Assembly (NCBI GenBank): GCA_018268715.1
Contig: JAFDVZ010000027.1
Location: 43,773-107,772 of the forward strand
Reading direction: 5' to 3'
Length of the DNA stretch: 64,000 nucleotides
Origin: Acidobacteriota bacterium
GTDB taxonomy: Bacteria > Acidobacteriota > Terriglobia > Bryobacterales > Bryobacteraceae
In this document: piece after piece, positions 27,021 through 35,429 of the stretch
Layout of the letters: every line of letters starts with the position of its first letter
Numbering within the stretch: position 1 is the first letter of the stretch
Program-made: the position numbers and the translations under genes
Notes under the pieces: model-generated
What the model saw: only the letters and a program-made list of their open reading frames with translations
Told to the model about the DNA's origin: nothing
The model's database searches: none

Positions 27021-28709
27021 TTAGTACCCGATGGCGCGGCCGCCGCGCCGCCCGTCGGACCAGCCGATCCGCCAGCCCGTTCCCGGCTCCACGGCGACGG
27101 CGTGGATGTCGCCCTGCGACCGCAGTTTCGGGTTCAGCGCATGGCCCATCGCCCGCAGCTTCTCGGCGACGTCCAGCACCAGCGCTCCGGGCTCGGCGTC
27201 CACGCGATCCGGCAGGTATTGGTGATGGATGCGAGGGTACTCGACGGCGTCCCGCAACGACATCTTGAAGTCGATGATGTTGACGATCACCTGTAACACC
27301 GAGTTCGGAATGGTCTGTGACCCAGGCGAGCCCAGCGCGAACCAGGGGCTGTTGTCCTGGTTCAGCACGATCACCGGCGTCATGGACGACACCGGCCGTT
27401 TGCCGGGCGCCACCGTCCCGCGAGCCCCGGGCCGCGTGGTGAAGCCGACCATGATGTCGTTCATCAGCACGCCGGTGCCCTTGGGCATCACCTGGGAGCC
27501 GTAGAAGTCGTTCAACGTGTAGGTGTTCGTCACGATGTTGCCGGCCTCGTCGATCACGCTGAAGTGGGTGGTGTCGAAGGACTCGTGGCCTTCCTCGCTC
27601 TCCACCACCGTCAGTGACTGGCTGGGCGTGGCCCGGTCCAGCGAGAGGTTGGCCGCCAGTTCCGCGGCGTGGGCCTTTGAGATCAGTCTCTCGACGGGGA
27701 CCGGGTAGAACGCCGGGTCGGCGGCGAACTCCCGGCGGTCGTGGAAGGCGCGCCGCATCGCCTCGATCATCAGGTGGCGGGACTCGGTGGACCCCTCGCC
27801 CCCGACGCGCGCCGGATAGCGCTCCAGGATGTTCAGCATCTCGATCAGTGTGAAGCCGCCGCTGGTGGAGGGCGGCACGGCCAGGATGCGATGGCCGCGA
27901 TAGACCCCTTCGATGGGGTCTCGTACGATCGGCTTGTAGGCCTTCATGTCGTCGTACGTGATGGTCCCGTTGTGGGCCCTCATGTCGGCGTCGATCAGGC
28001 GAGCCGTCTCGCCCTCATAGAACTCGCGCGCCCCTTTGGCCTGGAGGCGGGCGAGCGTCCGGGCCAGGTCAGGTTGCAGCACCGTCTCGCCCTGCTTGAG
28101 TGGCGTCTCGCCGCCGTGCAGAAAGACCTTCGCGGTCTCCGGGTAGCCCTTCATCACGGGAACCTGAAGCGGCAGGATGATGTCCATGCGTTGCGACGCC
28201 GGGTAGCCCTTGGCGGCCAGCCGGCGAGCCGGTTCGAGCACCGTCTTCCAGGGCAGTTTGCCGAACATCTGGTGGGCCATGGCGAGCCCGGCCACGGTGC
28301 CGGGCGTGGCGGATGCCTTATAGCCCACCCGGAAGTCTTTGGCGTTGGAGAACAGCGCGGGCGTAGCGGAGGCGGGGGCGGTCTCTCGATAGTCGATCGC
28401 CTTGGCCCGGCCGTCGGCCATGCGGACCAGGATGTAGCCGCCGCCGGCGATGTTGCCGGCCTCGGGATGGACCACGGCGAGCGCGAATCCGACGGCGACG
28501 GCCGCGTCGACCGCGTTGCCTCCCTGCCGGAGGATCTCGATGCCGGCCTGGGAAGCGATTTCATTCGCCGAGGCGACCATGGCGTGCCGCGCCCGCGCCG
28601 GCTCGGCGATCATCGGGCGTTCGGCTCTCAGTTCGAGCCCGCTCTGGGAAACCTCCTGCGCCGGCAGCACAAGGACCAGGGGGGCGACAAGCAGCAGCAA
28701 TCGGTGCAT
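27021..28709 (-). CDS. ggt: Gamma-glutamyltransferase
   Basis: The 562-residue protein has a signal peptide (1-17) and the Ntn-hydrolase architecture of gamma-glutamyltransferase. 'GGNAVDAAVA' lies in the large-subunit part. The autocatalytic cleavage and nucleophile residue is Thr380 in FDTTHFSVID, followed by 'TNTYTLNDFYGS'. A substrate-binding GSPGSQTIPN is near residue 468. It cleaves the gamma-glutamyl bond of glutathione and related peptides in the periplasm. All key residues are present. It converges on the preceding gene's terminator and is a stand-alone gene. Confidence 0.93.
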   Translation of the reverse strand: MHRLLLLVAPLVLVLPAQEVSQSGLELRAERPMIAEPARARHAMVASANEIASQAGIEILRQGGNAVDAAVAVGFALAVVHPEAGNIAGGGYILVRMADGRAKAIDYRETAPASATPALFSNAKDFRVGYKASATPGTVAGLAMAHQMFGKLPWKTVLEPARRLAAKGYPASQRMDIILPLQVPVMKGYPETAKVFLHGGETPLKQGETVLQPDLARTLARLQAKGAREFYEGETARLIDADMRAHNGTITYDDMKAYKPIVRDPIEGVYRGHRILAVPPSTSGGFTLIEMLNILERYPARVGGEGSTESRHLMIEAMRRAFHDRREFAADPAFYPVPVERLISKAHAAELAANLSLDRATPSQSLTVVESEEGHESFDTTHFSVIDEAGNIVTNTYTLNDFYGSQVMPKGTGVLMNDIMVGFTTRPGARGTVAPGKRPVSSMTPVIVLNQDNSPWFALGSPGSQTIPNSVLQVIVNIIDFKMSLRDAVEYPRIHHQYLPDRVDAEPGALVLDVAEKLRAMGHALNPKLRSQGDIHAVAVEPGTGWRIGWSDGRRGGRAIGY

Positions 28710-28767
28710 TTACCTTGCAGGATATCGCTGCCGGATGCCCGGGCGTGAGGTGGAATCCCGAGGTGGT

Positions 28768-30519
28768 CTATTGGATGTCTTGCACCTTGCCGTTCACATA
28801 GGTGACCTTGACGTCCTGATAGGTGTGGATCTCCTTGTTGCCGAGCCTCACCACCTTGAGCGGCTCGCCTAACTGCGCCTTCACTTCCTCCATGCTTTGG
28901 CCCGGCTGGAGTTCGAGGCTCGCGCGAGAGATGGTCCCGCCCGGACCCGCGCCGCCCGGTTGGCTTGCGGGCGATATGCCCTCGGCCGTCGCTTCGGCTA
29001 CCGTCTCCCGTTCCAGGCGGTCGGCCTCCTGCACCTGCTGCTGCAATTCGCGGGTCACGTTCTGGTCGGCCGCCGGGGCGGATTCCATGAAGGCGGCCGC
29101 GGCGGGCTGCGCCATCGCGTTCTGCGGCAGCGCGGGCATGCCGGCCTGTCCGGCCTTCGAGTATAACTCGCCCATGCCCTGGCTCAGCGATTCGCGCATC
29201 TGGTTCTGCATGTCCTGAAGGTCGTTCAGCGACACCGCCACCGTCGCGCCGCGAGGGCAACTGGCCGTGCTCGCGAGCACGCGCACCCACGCCGAAGGCG
29301 AGCCCTGGGGAACCGGCCCGGCTAACTGGAGCACGTCGCCGCGAGTCACCGAACACACCTGGTGCTCGGCGTTCTGAACATCCAGGTTATACGTCACGAC
29401 AAAGACGTGCGAAGAGCCTTGCAGCCAGTCCGGCGCCATGTCGCCGCCGGCTTGCCCCTGGCCCAGCGTCTGCGCGTCGCGGCCCTCGGCGGCTAACTGT
29501 CGCTGCACCTCATCGGCCACCAGCGCCCGGATGTCGGGTGTGATCTGGCTGCCCTGCGCATAGGCCGCCTGCTGCTGGCGCTCCTGATAGGCCAGCGCGA
29601 GTTGACTCGAAATCAGGTAGTCCACCAGCCAGTAAGCCGGACTCGCGTAGTACGGCGCGGGAGCCCAGTAAGGACCGTACCAGCGATACCACGGGTCGTT
29701 CACCCAACCCCAGCGATAGTAGACCGGCGCGCCCCACGGGCGGTAAGCCCACCCGTAGAACCCCGGCGAGTAATACCGTCCGGGAACGTACAGGTGAAGC
29801 TGGACTCCGTGATAGACATACGGCCGGTAGTAACGTACGTAGACGTTGTTGCGCACGTAGTAGGTGCGGGTCACATAGGTGCGGTTGCTATAGACGAAGT
29901 CGCGCTGCACGAATCCGTGGCCCGCGCGGTTGGTCACCACCACGCGCCCGTCCGGATGCGTGACGGTGATGCGCTGGCCTGGGCTGTGGACCACGGTGAC
30001 GCCCTCCCGCCGGAAAGAGGTCACTCGGCCGCTCTGGCCGTAGCGGACCTCGGCCCCGCTGCGGGTGCGCTGGTAGGGGCCGGAATCATAGGCGCGCTGC
30101 GGCGTGGACTGCCGCCCGCCCGCGTCGGAGTAGGCCGGGCGCGACCGCTCATTGCGCTGCGACGGATTCGAACTCTCCGGCCGCGAGTAACTGGGCCGCC
30201 CCGCGTTGGAGTTATCCTGCCTCGAGTTAGAAGGCCGGTTGACATTGGGGCTTGTATACTCGGGACGCGAGTTGCTCTGCTGGCGTCCGGCGTTGGACGG
30301 TTGCTGCTGAGGCTGCGAGTTTCCGCGATCGCGATTGGACGTCTGCGACTGGCGCGCCTCCGCCGGGCGGCTGGAGCCCCGATTATTGTGGGACTGGTCC
30401 TGCGACGAACGCTCATGGTTCCTGCTCGGCGGACGCCGGTCCTTCTGATCCTCGGCCTGGAGCCCGGCAGTCAACAGTGCCAGTGACGCCACCGTCATGA
30501 CGCTTCCTGCGAATCGCAT
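28768..30519 (-). CDS. Exported Tyr/Trp/Ser-rich protein with C-terminal SmpA/OmlA-like segment
   Basis: I start at the ATG at 30519 because GAGGAGGAACC lies directly upstream; an earlier start at 30540 has none. The signal peptide is followed by about 120 residues of Asn/Ser/Arg/Gln low complexity. About 100 residues extremely rich in Tyr and Trp come next (near 205-290, for example VYYRWGWVNDPWY). A Gln-rich helical region follows. The last 55 residues read 'LQPGQSMEEVKAQLGEP', like the lipoprotein SmpA/BamE-type repeat. A surface or envelope role is likely. No enzyme motif is present and I do not recognise a named family. It lies 27 bp from the downstream end of the sulfatase gene and is transcribed in the same direction. 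Confidence 0.75.
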   Translation of the reverse strand: MRFAGSVMTVASLALLTAGLQAEDQKDRRPPSRNHERSSQDQSHNNRGSSRPAEARQSQTSNRDRGNSQPQQQPSNAGRQQSNSRPEYTSPNVNRPSNSRQDNSNAGRPSYSRPESSNPSQRNERSRPAYSDAGGRQSTPQRAYDSGPYQRTRSGAEVRYGQSGRVTSFRREGVTVVHSPGQRITVTHPDGRVVVTNRAGHGFVQRDFVYSNRTYVTRTYYVRNNVYVRYYRPYVYHGVQLHLYVPGRYYSPGFYGWAYRPWGAPVYYRWGWVNDPWYRWYGPYWAPAPYYASPAYWLVDYLISSQLALAYQERQQQAAYAQGSQITPDIRALVADEVQRQLAAEGRDAQTLGQGQAGGDMAPDWLQGSSHVFVVTYNLDVQNAEHQVCSVTRGDVLQLAGPVPQGSPSAWVRVLASTASCPRGATVAVSLNDLQDMQNQMRESLSQGMGELYSKAGQAGMPALPQNAMAQPAAAAFMESAPAADQNVTRELQQQVQEADRLERETVAEATAEGISPASQPGGAGPGGTISRASLELQPGQSMEEVKAQLGEPLKVVRLGNKEIHTYQDVKVTYVNGKVQDIQ

Positions 30520-30567
30520 GGTTCCTCCTCGATGCCTCACCCGTCTGCAAATGTAGCGCTTCCCGCT

Positions 30568-31938
30568 CTACTCGACGAGATCCGCCGCTGGAATGTTGAC
30601 GTACCGCTCCCAACTCCGGATACGCTCAATCAGCTTTCTGACTCGGTCGGGCTCGGACGCCGCCAGGTTCCGGCGCTCCGACGGATCGGCCTCCAGGTTC
30701 GAAAGCCAGACTTTGTCGGCCACCGGGTCGCCCGGGAACTGCGGCGGGTTCAGCAACAGCTTCCAGTCCCCATTGCGCACCGCCCGGCCCTTGCCGAACT
30801 CCCAAAACATGTACTCGTGGGGCTGCGCATCCCCTTTGAGGATCGGCAGAATGCTGTGCCCGTCGACGCCCGGAGGCGCGCTTCCGCCGGCCATGGAGAG
30901 AAACGTCGGGAGCAGGTCCATCGACATCATGGGACGCGCCTCCACCCGGCCCGGCTCGAGAAAGCCGGGCGCGCGCAGGATGGCCGGCACATGCATGCCG
31001 CCGTCGAACAGGCCCTGCTTATAGCCGCGGAACTTGCCGTTGCTGCCGCCGGTGGCGGGCTTGCCGTAACTCGAGGCTCGCTCCTCGCGAGTGGCCCCGT
31101 TGTCGCTCTGATAGTAGACCACCGTGTCGCGCGCAATGCCGAGCTGGTCCACACGGTCGAGCAGCGATCCGACAACGTCATCGACGGCGGCCACCATGGC
31201 CAGGTGCGTGCGCCGGTCGCGCTCCATGGAGGCGGGGAAGCGGTCCAGGTACTTCTTCGGGGCCATCAATGAGTAGTGCGGCGCGCCGAAGGCCAGATAC
31301 AGCAGGAACGGCTGCTGTCGCGTCTGGCGGTCGAGGTAGGCCCGCGCCTCGCGGCCGAGCAGCTCCGTCATGTACGCCGGCTCCTCGAAGACCTCGGTCG
31401 AGTTGCGCCACAGGTCATGGAAGATCTTCCCGGGCGCCCCGCCAAGTTGGTAATACCGGTGCGAGTAAGCGTCGAGCCACCCCGAATACCAGCCAAAGAA
31501 CTCGTCGAAGCCCTGTGCGAGCGGCCGGCTGTGCTCGATGCTGCCCAAATGCCACTTGCCGAAGGCGCCCGTGCGATAGCCGAGCTTGCGCAACTCCGAC
31601 GGCAGCGTGTTCTCGCCGGCGTGCAGGCCCTCGACGTCCCAGGTGGGCTGCGAGGGCAACGCACCCTGCACGTGGGCGCGGTCCGGGTACTTGCCGGTGA
31701 GGATGGCGGCGCGGGACGCCGAGCAGATGGGCGCGTTCGAATACCACTGCGTGAAGCGCGTGCCGGATTGGGCCAGGCGGTCGAAGTTCGGGGTGCGGGC
31801 CTCGGGATGATCGTAACAGGCGACGTCGCCGATGCCCTGGTCGTCGGTGACGATCACGATGAAGTTGGGGCGGCGGGCCGGCTGCTGGGCCAGGGCGGCC
31901 GCGGACGCCGTCGCCGTCAGAAATTCTCTCCGGTTCAT
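30568..31938 (-). CDS. Tat-exported sulfatase (formylglycine type)
   Basis: The 456-residue protein carries a twin-arginine signal (NRREFL) and the alkaline phosphatase-like sulfatase fold. Metal ligands are in IVTDDQG (residues 30-34). The active-site Cys72 in CSASR is the residue converted to formylglycine. A second sulfatase region lies near 'GKWHLGS', and the later metal site is in YYQSDNGA. It would hydrolyse sulfate esters, possibly on glycans. Maturation needs a formylglycine-generating enzyme, or an anaerobic sulfatase-maturating enzyme, encoded elsewhere. The radical SAM protein at 59768 is not evidently that enzyme. Tat export fits cytosolic folding and modification. Confidence 0.92.
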   Translation of the reverse strand: MNRREFLTATASAAALAQQPARRPNFIVIVTDDQGIGDVACYDHPEARTPNFDRLAQSGTRFTQWYSNAPICSASRAAILTGKYPDRAHVQGALPSQPTWDVEGLHAGENTLPSELRKLGYRTGAFGKWHLGSIEHSRPLAQGFDEFFGWYSGWLDAYSHRYYQLGGAPGKIFHDLWRNSTEVFEEPAYMTELLGREARAYLDRQTRQQPFLLYLAFGAPHYSLMAPKKYLDRFPASMERDRRTHLAMVAAVDDVVGSLLDRVDQLGIARDTVVYYQSDNGATREERASSYGKPATGGSNGKFRGYKQGLFDGGMHVPAILRAPGFLEPGRVEARPMMSMDLLPTFLSMAGGSAPPGVDGHSILPILKGDAQPHEYMFWEFGKGRAVRNGDWKLLLNPPQFPGDPVADKVWLSNLEADPSERRNLAASEPDRVRKLIERIRSWERYVNIPAADLVE

Positions 31939-31995
31939 GCGTTGACCAGCGTATCAATCTATCGAGGCCTGCGATAATGGTTCGTCCCGAACAGA

Positions 31996-32796
31996 ATGCT
32001 CCGAGCCAAAGACGAAGGCCGTCTGCGCCTGCACCGCCGCTTCCCGTCGCGATACCTGTCTACCCCGCGCGATATCGCCGTGTACCTGCCGCCGGGCTAC
32101 GACCCGCATGGCCGGCGTTATCCGGTGTTCTATCTCCAGGACGGCCAGAACCTGTTCGACCCCGCCACGGCGTTCCTCGGCCAGGACTGGCAGGCCGACA
32201 TCACGGCCGACGCGCTGATCCGCCTCGGCGAGATCGAGCCCGTGATCCTGGTCGGCGTGTACAACACCGGCGTCCGGCGGGTTTCCGAGTACACGCCGAC
32301 CCGCGACCCGCAGATCCGCAAGGGTGGCAAGGCGGACCGTTACGCCGAACTGCTGGCGCGCGAGCTGAAGCCCTTCATCGACCGTGAATACCGCACCCTC
32401 AAGGCGGCCTCGCACACCGGAGTAGGCGGATCGTCGCTTGGCGGACTGGTGTCGTTGATGGCCGCGCTGTGCTACCCGAAGGTCTTCGGACGCGTTGCCG
32501 TCATCTCGCCCTCGGTGTGGTGGGACCGGCGGGCGATTCTGCACAAAGTCGAGGCGTTCGGAGGCGATATCCGGCCGCGCATCTGGCTCGACGCCGGCAC
32601 CGCCGAGGGGAGTTCTCCGGAGTCCGTAGTGGCCGATGTCAAGCTGCTGCGGGAGACGCTGACGGCGCGCGGCTGGCGCGATGGCCACAACCTTCGCTAC
32701 TGGGAAGACGAAGGCGCGGGACACAATGAACTCGCCTGGGGATACCGTTTCGGGCTGGTGCTGCGGTACCTGTTTCCAGCCCACCTGCCGGACTGA
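31996..32796 (+). CDS. Alpha/beta-hydrolase esterase (YieL/Fes-like), 3' end duplicated downstream
   Basis: The 266-residue protein has no signal peptide. It shows RYPVFYLQDGQNLFD (residues 41-55), nucleophile Ser147 in GGSSLGG, and a probable His near 243 in AGHNELAW. It belongs to the putative-esterase family that includes enterochelin esterases and CE1 enzymes. No ribosome-binding site is evident before the ATG. The last 212 bases, from LDAGTAEGSS to the stop, recur twice immediately downstream as deletion copies in the same frame. The prolyl oligopeptidase gene converges 437 bp beyond. The substrate cannot be assigned. Confidence 0.83.
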   Translation: MLRAKDEGRLRLHRRFPSRYLSTPRDIAVYLPPGYDPHGRRYPVFYLQDGQNLFDPATAFLGQDWQADITADALIRLGEIEPVILVGVYNTGVRRVSEYTPTRDPQIRKGGKADRYAELLARELKPFIDREYRTLKAASHTGVGGSSLGGLVSLMAALCYPKVFGRVAVISPSVWWDRRAILHKVEAFGGDIRPRIWLDAGTAEGSSPESVVADVKLLRETLTARGWRDGHNLRYWEDEGAGHNELAWGYRFGLVLRYLFPAHLPD

Positions 32797-33233
32797 GCGA
32801 AGCAGCTTGCTCGTGTTGCTCGCGCCGTGGCCGGACTCGGTGTCGATCCGGATCAGGGCTCGACGCCGGCGCTGTCGAGGGGAGTTCTCCGGGGTCCGTG
32901 GTGACCGGCTGGCGCGATGGCCACAACCTGCGCTACTGGGAAGACGAAGGCGCGGGACACAATGAACTCGCCTGGGGATACCGTTTCGGGCTGGTGCTGC
33001 GGTACCTGTTTCCAGCCCACCTGCCGGACTGAGCGAAGCAGCTTGCTCGTGTTGCTCGCGCCGTGGCCGGATTTGGTGTCGATACGGATCATGGCTCGAC
33101 GCCGGCGCTGTCGAGGGGAGTTCTCCGGAGTCCGTGGTGACCGGCTGGCGCGATGGCCACAACCTGCGCTCCATGGAGGACGACGTCGGACACAATGAGC
33201 GCGCCTTGGGAGCGCGCCTGACGGAGCCAGCGC
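32797..33233. repeat. Chimeric tandem repeat built from the 3' ends of two convergent genes
   Basis: Two units with a period of 236 bp occupy this gap. Each starts with about 60 bases (32797-32856, 33033-33092) nearly identical to positions about 33282-33345 inside the prolyl oligopeptidase gene; read on the minus strand they encode [16 protein letters not shown]. Each then carries a copy of the esterase 3' end (32857-33032, and a diverged copy from 33093 to about 33230). Compared with the original (32585-32796), the first esterase copy has a single in-frame 36-base deletion and then is almost base-for-base identical to the stop codon. The second copy diverges after 'GHNLR'. No independent gene is supported here. 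Confidence 0.85.
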
Positions 33234-35339
33234 TCAGCGCAGTTCGTTCACCAGGAATGCGTATACGTCGGCCGTCTGGTCGAGCAACTTGCTCGTGTTG
33301 CTCGCGCCGTGGCCGGACTTGGTGTCAATGCGGATCAGGATGGGCGTTTCCGCCGACGCCTTCTCCTGCAACGTGGCCGCGTACTTGAACGAGTGTGCGG
33401 GCACCACCCGATCGTCGTGATCGGCGGTGGTGACGAGCGTCGCCGGGTACTTCTCGCCGGGGCGGATGTTGTGCAGCGGCGAGTAGGCGTATAACCACCG
33501 GAAGTCCTTCTCGTTGTCGCTCGAGCCGTAGTCCGGGATCCAGTTCCAACCGATGGTGAACTGGTGGAAGCGCAGCATGTCCATCACGCCCACCTGCGGT
33601 ACGGCGGCGCGGAACAGGTCGGGCCGCTGGTTGATCACCGCGCCCACCAGCAATCCGCCGTTGGAGCCGCCGGTGACGGCCAGCTTCTTCGGCGACGTGT
33701 AGCCTTGAGCGATCAGCCATTCGGCGGCGGCGACGAAGTCGTCGAACACGTTCTGTTTGTGTTCCCGCATGCCGGCCTGGTGCCACTTCTCGCCGTATTC
33801 GCCGCCGCCGCGGATGTTGGCGATGGCGAACACGAAACCGCGCTCGAACAGGGCCTGGCGCAGGGAGTTGAACCGCGGCGGTTCGGTGATGTTGAAGCCG
33901 CCGTAACCGTACAGAATCGTCGGATTGGTCCCGTCGAGTTTCAGACCCTTACGATGAGCGAGGAACATCGGCACCCGCGTGCCGTCCTTGCTTTGGTAGA
34001 ACACCTGCTTCGTCTCGAGTTTGTCCGCGTTGAACCCGGGGATGTCGGGCGAGCGGAAGACACTCGACTTCGCGGTCCGGATGTCGTAGCGGAAGATCGC
34101 CGGCGGGTAGTTCATCGATGCGTAGGTGTAGAAGACGTCGCTGTCGTCGTGATTGCCGGCCACGACGCCCGCCGTGCCCACGCCCGGCAGCACGATCTCG
34201 CGCTCCGGTTTGCCGTCCAGGGTGTGGACGTAGGCGCGCGTGGCGACGTCCTTCAGGTAGGCCACGAACAGGCGTCCGCCCGCGGTGACGGCTTCACTCA
34301 ATGGCTCGGGCTTTTCGGGGACGATCTCGGTCCAGGAGGAGTCGGCCGTGTTGAAGCGAACCACCTTGGAGTTCGGCGCGCTGTGCGTGGTTTCGAGCAG
34401 GAAGCCGCCCTCTACGTCGTCGATCAGGTTGTAGTGGTCGTTGGTGATGGATGTGACGATGGGCAGGAACTTCTTGTCGGGCTTCGATAGATCGCGGTAA
34501 TAGAGCGCGTTGCCGTCGGCGCCTTTGCCGCGCTCCGATATGCTGAGCAGCGCGAAGCGCCCGTCCTGGGTGGTCTCCACCTGGTGGAAACGCTGCGGAT
34601 TGGCGAGGTCGGAGTAGATCAACTCGTCGGCCGACTGCGGCGTGCCCACGCGGTGGAAGTAGACCTGGTGGTTCTCGTTCTTGGCCGAGAGGTCGTGACC
34701 GTCGGCGGGGGCGGGGTAGCGGCTGTAGAAGAAGCCGTCGCCGGCCCAGGCGAGGCCCGAGGCCTTGATCCACTGCACACGGTCGTCGAGCGTCTTGAGC
34801 GTCGCCACTTCGATGACGTGGGCTTCCTGCCAGTCCGACCCGCCGGCCGACACCGTGTAGACCAACCGCCGGCCGTCGTTGGAGAGCGCCGCGACCACCA
34901 GTTTGCTGGTGCCGTCGGCCGACAGGCGGTTCGGGTCGAGCAGGAGTTCGGGCGGCCCGGAAAGACCCTTCTGCTTGTACAGCACGGACTGGTTCTGAAG
35001 GCCGTCGTTCTTCGAGAAGAAGTAGTATTCGCCGCGGCGCGTCGGCGCGCTGTACTTGGCGTAGTTGTACAACTCCTCCAGGCGCTTGCGGAGGGCGGCG
35101 CGCTCGGGAATGCGGGCCAGGTAGTCGTGGGTGACCTTGTTCTCCGCCTCCACCCAGCGGGCGGTTTCCTCTGACTTGTCGTCTTCGAGCCAGCGGTACG
35201 GGTCGGGCACGCGGACTCCGTGATAGACGTCCACGTGATCGGTTTTGCGGGTCTTGGGATAGTTCAAGGTTTGTGAGTGGGAAATCGCGAAAGTGATTGC
35301 GATCGATCCGATCGCGACTAGCATCCGGCCGGTTGGCAT
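33234..35339 (-). CDS. Exported prolyl oligopeptidase (S9A family)
   Basis: The 701-residue protein has a signal peptide (1-22) and the typical N-terminus '[15 protein letters not shown]'. A seven-bladed propeller spans about residues 80-420, followed by a C-terminal peptidase domain. The catalytic Ser559 is in GGSNGG, the Asp is near 642 in ADHDDRV, and His677 is in SGHGASN. It cuts short proline-containing peptides, here probably in the periplasm. Full length is typical. The final 40 residues, including the catalytic His, are the source of the repeated fragments in the adjacent gap, but the gene itself is intact. Confidence 0.93.
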   Translation of the reverse strand: MPTGRMLVAIGSIAITFAISHSQTLNYPKTRKTDHVDVYHGVRVPDPYRWLEDDKSEETARWVEAENKVTHDYLARIPERAALRKRLEELYNYAKYSAPTRRGEYYFFSKNDGLQNQSVLYKQKGLSGPPELLLDPNRLSADGTSKLVVAALSNDGRRLVYTVSAGGSDWQEAHVIEVATLKTLDDRVQWIKASGLAWAGDGFFYSRYPAPADGHDLSAKNENHQVYFHRVGTPQSADELIYSDLANPQRFHQVETTQDGRFALLSISERGKGADGNALYYRDLSKPDKKFLPIVTSITNDHYNLIDDVEGGFLLETTHSAPNSKVVRFNTADSSWTEIVPEKPEPLSEAVTAGGRLFVAYLKDVATRAYVHTLDGKPEREIVLPGVGTAGVVAGNHDDSDVFYTYASMNYPPAIFRYDIRTAKSSVFRSPDIPGFNADKLETKQVFYQSKDGTRVPMFLAHRKGLKLDGTNPTILYGYGGFNITEPPRFNSLRQALFERGFVFAIANIRGGGEYGEKWHQAGMREHKQNVFDDFVAAAEWLIAQGYTSPKKLAVTGGSNGGLLVGAVINQRPDLFRAAVPQVGVMDMLRFHQFTIGWNWIPDYGSSDNEKDFRWLYAYSPLHNIRPGEKYPATLVTTADHDDRVVPAHSFKYAATLQEKASAETPILIRIDTKSGHGASNTSKLLDQTADVYAFLVNELR

Positions 35340-35429
35340 TCTTCACGAATTGTCGCAGATTTCAGCGTCCGGGAGGCTGTTGTACCCGGCGGCGCCGCGC
35401 CCCGCGTCCGTCCTAACCTGGGGATAGCG

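Noticed and set aside
31954..33195. 413-codon minus-strand frame across the esterase and its repeats
   Set aside because: It arises from reading through the repeat units and has no start signal or domain.
32797..33233. Chimeric repeat as a CRISPR array or mobile element
   Set aside because: There are only two long units of about 236 bp, no spacers, no terminal inverted repeats and no transposase; both halves derive from flanking genes.
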